Shown: piece by piece, positions 1 through 4,848 of the stretch | Numbering within the stretch: position 1 is the first letter of the stretch | How the letters are laid out: each line of letters opens with the position of its first letter | From: Deltaproteobacteria bacterium | GTDB taxonomy: Bacteria > Desulfobacterota > Desulfobacteria > Desulfobacterales > JAUVKB01 | Assembly (NCBI GenBank): GCA_030596405.1 | Contig: JAUVKB010000111.1 | Coordinates: forward strand, 1 to 7,033 | Direction of reading: 5' to 3' | Length of the DNA: 7,033 nt | The notes under the pieces: generated by a model | What the model was told of the DNA's origin: nothing | The model's input: only the letters and a program-made list of their open reading frames with translations | Databases searched by the model: none | Program-made: the position numbers and the translations under genes

Positions 1-2
1 AA

Positions 3-830
3 CTTTATAATATTTACATGCGTTGCCCCTGGGGCGACTCCTTAATGGGGCGGTATCATTACTGGCGTCTGCATCCCTTTACTCTTGATGAAATTCCGAA
101 CGGTATTGCTCCGGCGGATGCGTTGAAAAGACTTATGACTGTCGGCGGATTTCCGGAGCCATTTCTGGATGGAAATGAACGTAATGCCCGCAGGTGGCGG
201 CGAGAGCGGTTTGACCGGGTTCTGCGTGAGGATGTGCGGGATCTGGAATCGATACGCAACATCCAGTTGCTCGGCCTGTTTCTGGATATGCTTCGTTATC
301 GCGTGGGCGGGCTTATTGCCCTATCCAACATGGCATCGGACCTGCAGATTTCGCCCAAGACCGCAAAGTCCTGGCTTGAAGTTCTGGAAAGAATGTATCT
401 TGTGTTCAGTGTTCGACCCTATACGAAAAACCTGCCAAGGGCAGTATTGAAGCCTCCCAAAGTATATTTTTTTGATAATGGCGACATCTTGGGAGATGAG
501 GTCGCTCGTTTTGAAAATCTTGTCGCCACATCACTTTTGAAACGGCTGCATTTTCTTGAAGATCGGGACGGGTATCGGTATGAGCTGCGCTACATTCGGG
601 ACAAGGAAGGACGGGAGGTCGATTTTGCCATCATAAAGGAAGGACGGCTGGAAGAATTGATCGAAGCAAAATATTCTGATGAAAATGTATCTAAACATCT
701 TCTCTATTATGCAAAGCGTCTTAAACCGGACAAAGTCACCCAAATCGTGGCAAATATAAGAAGACCTATGATAAGGGGCGAATTAAGGTTGTTGATCCGA
801 TTACTTATTTTCGGAAACAGATATGATTAA
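3..830 (+). CDS. AAA+ family ATPase with DUF4143 domain, 5'-truncated by the window edge
   Basis: This is the C-terminal part of a two-domain AAA ATPase/DUF4143 protein of unknown cellular role. The reading frame is open to the left edge, and the codons before the ATG at 18 (L-Y-N-I-Y) continue the family pattern ARL-x-IYxR..GDSLxGRY. The ATG at 18 is therefore internal, and the Walker A/B half lies outside the window. Numbering from that Met: GDSLMGRYHYWRLHPFTLDE (6-25) is the family's ATPase-to-DUF4143 junction; 98-150 is the winged-helix-like part; GDEVARFENLVA (159-170) is the DUF4143 signature. EVDF (D202) followed by E216-A-K218 resembles the PD-(D/E)xK nuclease-like core seen at the end of these proteins. 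The C-terminus looks natural (TAA at 828-830). Family members occur in variable copy number and some have been discussed as toxin-antitoxin-like or defence ATPases, but no function is established. It converges with serS. Confidence 0.85.
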   Translation, partial: LYNIYMRCPWGDSLMGRYHYWRLHPFTLDEIPNGIAPADALKRLMTVGGFPEPFLDGNERNARRWRRERFDRVLREDVRDLESIRNIQLLGLFLDMLRYRVGGLIALSNMASDLQISPKTAKSWLEVLERMYLVFSVRPYTKNLPRAVLKPPKVYFFDNGDILGDEVARFENLVATSLLKRLHFLEDRDGYRYELRYIRDKEGREVDFAIIKEGRLEELIEAKYSDENVSKHLLYYAKRLKPDKVTQIVANIRRPMIRGELRLLIRLLIFGNRYD

Positions 831-1033
831 TTAACTCATACTTAGGAACATGGACGAAATAATCGCCGGGAGTGTGTATTCTCTGGTTGCGGTCGGATTT
901 GTCATCCTGCTTGTTTTTTTGCTTTTCAGACCCCACCGTCATTGGAACAAATTCACGGTTTTTTATCGGGCTACTGATAATAACGGTACACGGGGTTTGC
1001 GTGTTGTGACTGGACACTCACGATTTTCCGGCT
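831..1033. other. Convergent intergenic gap with a doubtful small membrane ORF
   Basis: This 203-bp gap separates the DUF4143 ATPase gene from the 3' end of serS. It contains a 74-codon ORF starting at the ATG at 850 and running to 1074. Its first 28 residues read as a membrane helix (LVAVGFVILLVFLLF), but the rest is unconvincing and it enters the serS coding region by 41 bp. An AGGA at 844-847 is only 2 nt from the ATG, too close for a good ribosome site. I do not call it a gene. A small hairpin with stem ACACG/CGTGT (988-992 with 1000-1004) has no following T-run on either strand. Confidence 0.4.
935..964 (+). terminator. Weak candidate intrinsic terminator after the ATPase gene
   Basis: ACCGT at 935-939 can pair with ACGGT at 955-959, with a possible inner TTG/CAA pairing around GAA (943-951). 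T residues follow the stem at 959-964. The stem is short and interrupted, so this is a candidate only. It would end rightward transcription from the DUF4143 gene about 105 bp after its stop codon. No comparable T-tailed hairpin was seen for leftward serS transcription. Confidence 0.28.
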
Positions 1034-2308
1034 TCATAACCCTATCTTTTCTATGCCTCCCATATAAGGTATAAGAACATCAGGTATAATCACTGTCCCG
1101 TCGGCCTGTTGATAATTTTCAAGTATGGCGGCTACCGTGCGCCCCACGGCAAGGCCGGATCCATTTAATGTATGGACAAGTTCCGTCCCCCTTTTTCCTT
1201 TCCGCCTGAATCTGATGTTTGCACGCCTGGCCTGAAAATTTTCAAAGTTGCTGCACGATGAAATTTCCCTGTAAACCCCTTGAGCAGGCATCCAGACCTC
1301 AATATCATACGTCTTTGCAGCGGAAAAGCCCAAATCGCCTGTGCAAAGGCACACAACCTGATAAGGAAGTTTAAGGCGTTTTAAAATTTCTTCGGCATTG
1401 TTTAAGAGTTTTTCGAGTTCGTCATAAGATGTCTCCGGCGTTGCGAATTTAACCAGTTCGACCTTGTTAAACTGATGCTGCCTGATCAGCCCCCTGGTAT
1501 CCTTCCCATATGAGCCGGCTTCTGAACGAAAGCACGGGGTACACGCTGTATACAAAGTCGGCAGTGCCTCATCATCTAAGATTTCACCCTGATGAATATT
1601 GGTCACAGGGACTTCGGCGGTTGGAACCATAAAATAATCCCATCCCTCAAGCTTGAAAAGATCCTCTTCAAACTTTGGGAGCTGGCCGGTACAGGTCATG
1701 CTTTGCCGGTTCACAATAAATGGTGGGAGCACTTCTTGATAATCATGTTCCAACGTATGAACATCTAACATGAAATTAATAAGCGCCCGTTCCAGTCTTG
1801 CGCCTGTGCCTAAATAAAGCGGGAAACGCGCGCCTGTAATTTTTGATGCTCTGCTAAAATCAAAAATTTTTAAGCTCTCACCCAGATCCCAGTGCGGCCT
1901 GGGCGTAAATTTAAATTCGGGGCATTTCCCGATCTGCTTTACCGCAGCATTTTCAGAACTGTCCCTTCCCACCGGGACAGATGGATGAGGGATATTCGGC
2001 AGACCCATAAGTATATTATTTATTACTTCTTCATATTCAGACAATATCGTATCGCGCTGCTTTATCTTTTCTGAAACATCACGCATGTCAACAATAAAAT
2101 TGTCCGCATCTTCACCATTTTGTTTCATTTTAGCAATCTGATTTGAAACCGTATTGCGACGGTGTCTCAATTCTTCAATTTCAAAAAGCATTTTGCTGCG
2201 TTTGGCCTCATACTCCTTGAAAGTATCAAGATCGGACATTTGTCCGCGATTTAAAAGCGCATCTTTGACCTCTGACAAATGTTTTCTAACAAACTTGATT
2301 TCCAGCAT
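1034..2308 (-). CDS. serS: Seryl-tRNA synthetase
   Basis: This cytoplasmic class II aminoacyl-tRNA synthetase charges tRNA-Ser (and tRNA-Sec where present) with serine using ATP. The 424-residue length is normal for bacterial SerRS. Residues 1-100 form the tRNA-binding helical coiled-coil arm ([15 protein letters not shown]...). The motif 1 region lies near 186-196 ([11 protein letters not shown]). TAE at 230-232 is the serine-pocket loop. Motif 2 is [14 protein letters not shown] (260-273) continuing to RQHQF (276-280). Motif 3 is around [15 protein letters not shown] (380-394). I chose the ATG at 2308 because SerRS proteins usually begin MLxIKF and AAGGG (2318-2314 on this strand) sits 5 nt upstream. 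The in-frame GTG at 2314 would overlap that ribosome site. The gene is divergent from the HU-holB operon and has its own promoter. All catalytic motifs appear intact. Confidence 0.98.
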   Translation of the reverse strand: MLEIKFVRKHLSEVKDALLNRGQMSDLDTFKEYEAKRSKMLFEIEELRHRRNTVSNQIAKMKQNGEDADNFIVDMRDVSEKIKQRDTILSEYEEVINNILMGLPNIPHPSVPVGRDSSENAAVKQIGKCPEFKFTPRPHWDLGESLKIFDFSRASKITGARFPLYLGTGARLERALINFMLDVHTLEHDYQEVLPPFIVNRQSMTCTGQLPKFEEDLFKLEGWDYFMVPTAEVPVTNIHQGEILDDEALPTLYTACTPCFRSEAGSYGKDTRGLIRQHQFNKVELVKFATPETSYDELEKLLNNAEEILKRLKLPYQVVCLCTGDLGFSAAKTYDIEVWMPAQGVYREISSCSNFENFQARRANIRFRRKGKRGTELVHTLNGSGLAVGRTVAAILENYQQADGTVIIPDVLIPYMGGIEKIGL

Positions 2309-2311
2309 AAT

Positions 2312-2318
2312 CACCCTT
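2312..2318 (-). promoter_or_regulatory. serS ribosome binding site
   Basis: AAGGGTG on the minus strand, with the AAGGG core 5 nt before the ATG at 2308. It decides the serS start: the alternative GTG start at 2314 begins inside this motif. Confidence 0.7.
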
Positions 2319-2360
2319 ATATTTTTATCAGTTTCGGCTGTGCCTCTATATCATTAATTT

Positions 2361-2389
2361 AATATAAGGACAAACCCCCTTATTTTCAA
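2361..2389 (-). promoter_or_regulatory. Predicted sigma70-type promoter for serS
   Basis: Read on the minus strand, TTGAAA (2389-2384) is a 5/6 match to the -35 consensus and TATATT (2366-2361) is a 5/6 match to the -10 consensus, with an exact 17-nt spacer. Transcription would start near 2354, giving a leader of roughly 45 nt to the serS ATG at 2308. This is the best promoter match in the window. Confidence 0.65.
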
Positions 2390-2557
2390 TAAAAACCGGG
2401 GAAATTTGAATCGGCAGAAGAAACATACTGCCAAAAAGACTTGAAGAGTTTCCTGTCCGGAATGGATTTGTTGTACTTGTTATAACTTATTAATAGCATC
2501 AGCAGACTATTTCGTCAATAATTATTACATTGCCCCTGAAGTCATTACCATAACTTC

Positions 2558-2586
2558 TTGACTTCCTGTAATATTATTGTTAGATA
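2558..2586 (+). promoter_or_regulatory. Candidate promoter for the HU-holB-ricT-metG operon
   Basis: TTGACT (2558-2563, 5/6 match to the -35 box) is followed after 17 nt by TAGATA (2581-2586), a poor -10 match. A better -10 (TATATT, 2585-2590) overlaps it but gives a 21-nt spacer. An alternative further down is TAAAAT at 2653-2658 with only a weak -35 (GTGACA-like, about 2632). At least one rightward promoter is expected here because the divergent gene leaves no other source. Confidence 0.4.
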
Positions 2587-2641
2587 TATTTGTCTAAGGG
2601 GAGGGGCATTTTTAAATTTCCCGACCTCAACGTGACACATT

Positions 2642-2659
2642 AATATTACATGTAAAATT
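2642..2659. repeat. 18-bp imperfect palindrome before the HU gene
   Basis: AATATTACATGTAAAATT has a perfect 10-bp core, TTACATGTAA (2646-2655), and flanking AAT/ATT arms separated by one mismatched pair. It ends about 25 nt before the AAGGAG ribosome site of the HU gene and lies downstream of the main promoter candidate. It could be an operator or simply an AT-rich chance palindrome. The symmetry is visible; its use as a binding site is inference. Confidence 0.4.
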
Positions 2660-2683
2660 TAATTTTGTTGTCCATTATTGGGG

Positions 2684-2690
2684 TAAGGAG
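2684..2690 (+). promoter_or_regulatory. Ribosome binding site of the HU/IHF gene
   Basis: TAAGGAG ends 5 nt before the ATG at 2696. It is the strongest ribosome site in the rightward run and fits the usual high expression of nucleoid proteins. Confidence 0.75.
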
Positions 2691-2695
2691 CATAT

Positions 2696-2989
2696 ATGAA
2701 TAAACTGGAACTTATTTCGGCCTTAAAAAACGAAGCAAACATCTCAAAATCGGAAGCGGCAAAAGTTGTTCAAACTTTTTTTGACAACATGTCAAATGCC
2801 TTGGCCAAAGGGAAACGTGTCGAAATTCGTGGCCTGTGCAGTTTTTTCATTAAAAAATATGAAACTTACATCGGTCGGAACCCAAAAACAGGGGAAAAGG
2901 TCACTATAAAACCCAAGAAACTCCCTTTTTTTAAACCAGGAAAAGAATTAAAGGAACGGGTAGATTATAATATTAATGCCCGGGTTTGA
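2696..2989 (+). CDS. HU/IHF-family DNA-binding protein
   Basis: This is a small basic nucleoid protein that binds and bends DNA as a dimer. At 97 residues it is about the family length. Residues 1-45 form the helical dimerisation half (MNKLELISALKNEANISKSEAAKVVQTFF). The DNA-gripping arm follows, with GRNPKTGEKV at 60-69; P63 is at the position of the intercalating proline. The C-terminal helix ends in PFFKPGKELKERV (77-89). The GLCSF at 46-50, in place of the commoner GFGSF, is the type I associate with delta-proteobacterial proteins often labelled IHF beta. HU and IHF subunits cannot be separated confidently from one sequence, so no symbol is given. It is first in the rightward run, and its last 14 nt overlap holB, suggesting translational coupling. 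The start is set by a strong ribosome site. Confidence 0.95.
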   Translation: MNKLELISALKNEANISKSEAAKVVQTFFDNMSNALAKGKRVEIRGLCSFFIKKYETYIGRNPKTGEKVTIKPKKLPFFKPGKELKERVDYNINARV

Positions 2990-4031
2990 ATCTTTAATCG
3001 GTCAAGAACATTCAGTACGGTTATTAACGAATCTCCTCCAAAACAGGACCATTCCTCACGCGCTTCTTTTTACCGGCATTGAGGGGGTAGGCAAACGGAC
3101 TGCGGCGCTAATGTTTGCCATGGCATGTAATTGCACAAATAACCGGCCGGAATGTTATTCTGAACATGATAAAACGATTTATTGTTCAAATGGTAAATTT
3201 TCAGCAGCAAGCCCATGCGGACGCTGTCGATCCTGTAAAAAAATTCAATCCGGCAATCATCCTGATATAATCCGTATAAAACCATCGGGTCATTCTATTA
3301 AAATCGCTCAGATTCGAGCTCTTTGTCACACCCTTGCCATGAAACCATATGAGGCCAGGATGCGTGTGGTTATTATATCCGATGCTCATGCCATGAATCC
3401 TGAAGCGGGCAATGCCCTCCTGAAAGTACTGGAAGAACCGCCGGATCGAACGATTCTGATACTTACAGCCGCACAAACGTCCGATCTGCTTCCTACCATT
3501 GTGTCACGTTGTCAACATATACGTTTTTACCCGGTTTCAAGAAAAAGTCTTGAAACTTATCTTATTGATAAGTATGAATTTGATATGGATGATGCGAATA
3601 TAATCGCGGTTTTGGCAAATGGAAGTATATCCAAAGCTCTTTTTATGATTGATCCCAAAAACAAAACAGACTGGAAAAATATTCGGAATTGGCTTATAAA
3701 TGAGGTTGAATCTTTATCTTTACGATCTATCGGTTCAATACTGGCATTTGCTGACAGATTGTCAAGAAACAAAGATGCTCTTATCGATTCTTTGGAAATG
3801 ATTAAATCCTGGATGAGAGATCTTATTGTTTGTAAATATTGTCCTGATAAAATTATAAACAATGATTTGAGCGACAGGATACAACATGCCTCACAGAAAA
3901 CTACGGCAACGTCACTCCTTGAAAAAATCAGGGCTATTGAAACAGCTATAAAGGATATTAGGGCAAACTCCAACTTGAGGCTGACGATGGAAGTGCTTGT
4001 GATTAGGCTTGCAAAATCGGGAAACTCTTAA
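2976..4031 (+). CDS. holB: DNA polymerase III delta' subunit (clamp loader)
   Basis: Delta' is the rigid stator of the clamp loader that places the sliding clamp on primed DNA, working with tau/gamma and delta. The 351 residues begin with MPGFESLIGQE, the usual start pattern. The P-loop region GIEGVGKRT (34-42) has Arg where Ser/Thr normally follows GK, a common state in delta', which need not hydrolyse ATP. The zinc module includes CNC (51-53) and CGRCRSC (81-87). The Walker B-like strand is VVIISDAHAM (131-140), then NALLKVLEEPP (146-156). The SRC motif (177-179) supplies the arginine finger. The C-terminal collar domain (about 200-345) is poorly conserved. An unusually long stretch of about 27 residues separates CNC from CGRC and carries two more cysteines (C60, C70). 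The ATG at 2976 lies inside the HU gene and has no close ribosome site (AAGGA is 20 nt away), so coupled translation is likely. ricT follows after 3 nt. Confidence 0.95.
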   Translation: MPGFESLIGQEHSVRLLTNLLQNRTIPHALLFTGIEGVGKRTAALMFAMACNCTNNRPECYSEHDKTIYCSNGKFSAASPCGRCRSCKKIQSGNHPDIIRIKPSGHSIKIAQIRALCHTLAMKPYEARMRVVIISDAHAMNPEAGNALLKVLEEPPDRTILILTAAQTSDLLPTIVSRCQHIRFYPVSRKSLETYLIDKYEFDMDDANIIAVLANGSISKALFMIDPKNKTDWKNIRNWLINEVESLSLRSIGSILAFADRLSRNKDALIDSLEMIKSWMRDLIVCKYCPDKIINNDLSDRIQHASQKTTATSLLEKIRAIETAIKDIRANSNLRLTMEVLVIRLAKSGNS

Positions 4032-4034
4032 ATT

Positions 4035-4838
4035 ATGAAAAAAATAATCGGGGTACGGTTTAAACCCGCCGGCAAGGTTTATGACTTTGACTGCGGAGTA
4101 TTTGTTCTAAAACGAGGCGATCATGTGATTGTGGAAACCGAGAAAGGACTCGGTCTTGGGATGGTTGCGGTTCCATCTGTGAGCATTGGTAAAAAAGTTT
4201 CAGACAAACCTTTAAAGAAGGTATTTCGTTTGGCAAGTAAAGAAGATTTTATCCAAAAAGAAAAAAATGTCGGATCTGAAAAACATGCCTATGCCTTCTG
4301 CCAAAAGTGCATTACCGATCTTGGTCTAAAGATGAACCTTTTTGCCGTTGAAAGTGCTTTTGATGCAAGCCAATTGACCTTTTTTTTTACTTCCGACGGT
4401 CGTATCGATTTCCGGCACCTTGTAAAGATGCTTGTTAAACGTTTTCGTGTTCGGATAGAAATGAAACAGGTTGGTATCCGCAACCAGGCCAAGATTTGTG
4501 GCGGTATCGGAAGATGCGGGCGCATGATATGCTGTTCGTCATTTATGGAAAAATTTGATCCTGTTTCCATCCGCCTGGCAAAAGAACAGGGCATGTCTTT
4601 AAACCCAACCAAGATTTCCGGTCAGTGCGGCCGGCTGATGTGCTGTCTTACCTTTGAACATGAAACTTATCAGGAGCTTAGAAAAAAGTTTCCAAAAATC
4701 GGGAAAACAGTAAAAACAGCAGGCGGAAAAGGGTGTGTAATCCGGCATAACGTAATATGCGGCAGGATAACGGTACGATTAGATGACGGCTCCGAGATGG
4801 AGACGGAATTGGATAAAATCATTTCGGAGAAAAAATAG
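4035..4838 (+). CDS. ricT: RicT/YaaT-like PSP1-domain protein
   Basis: This is a PSP1-family protein. In Bacillus subtilis the homologue RicT (YaaT) joins RicA and RicF in an Fe-S-containing complex that affects RNase Y-dependent mRNA processing and phosphorelay signalling; that role is known there and only inferred here. The 267 residues start MKKIIGVRFKPAGKVYDF, the usual family opening. Two cysteine clusters stand out: CGGIGRCGRMICC (155-167) and SGQCGRLMCCLTFE (195-208), giving C155, C161, C166, C167, C198, C203 and C204 as candidate metal or Fe-S ligands. The C-terminus (GKTVKTAGGKGCVIRHNV...ITVRLDDGSE) resembles the small beta domain of the family. It lies 3 nt after holB and 8 nt before metG. 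The ribosome site is weak (GGGA about 13 nt upstream), so coupling to holB translation is plausible. No RicA or RicF gene is visible in this window. Confidence 0.92.
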   Translation: MKKIIGVRFKPAGKVYDFDCGVFVLKRGDHVIVETEKGLGLGMVAVPSVSIGKKVSDKPLKKVFRLASKEDFIQKEKNVGSEKHAYAFCQKCITDLGLKMNLFAVESAFDASQLTFFFTSDGRIDFRHLVKMLVKRFRVRIEMKQVGIRNQAKICGGIGRCGRMICCSSFMEKFDPVSIRLAKEQGMSLNPTKISGQCGRLMCCLTFEHETYQELRKKFPKIGKTVKTAGGKGCVIRHNVICGRITVRLDDGSEMETELDKIISEKK

Positions 4839-4848
4839 GAGAAAAAAT
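4826..4848 (+). repeat. Tandem 11-nt repeat at the ricT-metG junction
   Basis: GGAGAAAAAAT occurs at 4826-4836 and again at 4838-4848, a period of 12 nt. The first copy codes for the end of RicT (E-K-K) and gives the T of its TAG stop. The second copy supplies the metG ribosome site core and the AT of its ATG start. It probably arose by a small tandem duplication or slippage. Confidence 0.75.
4836..4841 (+). promoter_or_regulatory. metG ribosome binding site overlapping the ricT stop
   Basis: TAGGAG includes the ricT TAG stop codon and ends 5 nt before the metG ATG at 4847. A ribosome ending on ricT would therefore sit directly on the metG initiation site, which favours coupled translation. 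Confidence 0.7.

Larger units (their letters stand above)
2309..2695. other. Divergent intergenic region, serS to HU/IHF gene
   Basis: This 387-bp AT-rich region contains no convincing gene. It holds a well-formed leftward promoter for serS (2361-2389), a weaker candidate rightward promoter (2558-2586), and an 18-bp imperfect palindrome (2642-2659) shortly before the HU ribosome site. The stretch at about 2400-2557 has no assigned element except an 8-bp palindrome GTTATAAC at 2479-2486. There is no sign of a T-box leader before serS: the predicted leader is only about 45 nt. Confidence 0.7.

Noticed and set aside
18..20. ATG at 18 as the true start of the DUF4143 gene
   Set aside because: The frame is open to the left edge, the preceding codons match the family pattern, and a start here would lack the whole ATPase domain with no ribosome site.
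988..1004. ACACG/CGTGT hairpin as serS terminator
   Set aside because: The stem is 5 bp and no T-run follows on the minus strand, so it does not fit an intrinsic terminator.
2312..2314. GTG at 2314 as the serS start
   Set aside because: It overlaps the AAGGGTG ribosome site and adds two residues before the conserved MLEIKF opening. The ATG at 2308 fits better.
2309..2360. T-box or other riboswitch leader for serS
   Set aside because: The predicted leader is only about 45 nt, with no room for a T-box specifier stem and antiterminator and no T-tailed hairpin.
3075..3101. Altered P-loop of delta' (GKR instead of GKS/T) as a disabled gene
   Set aside because: Degenerate P-loops are normal for delta', which acts as a stator and need not hydrolyse ATP. 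The rest of the gene is intact.
3557..3973. 138-codon minus-strand ORF inside holB
   Set aside because: It lies wholly opposite a well-recognised gene, has no ribosome site I can see and no recognisable domain. It is a shadow of AT-rich codon use in holB.
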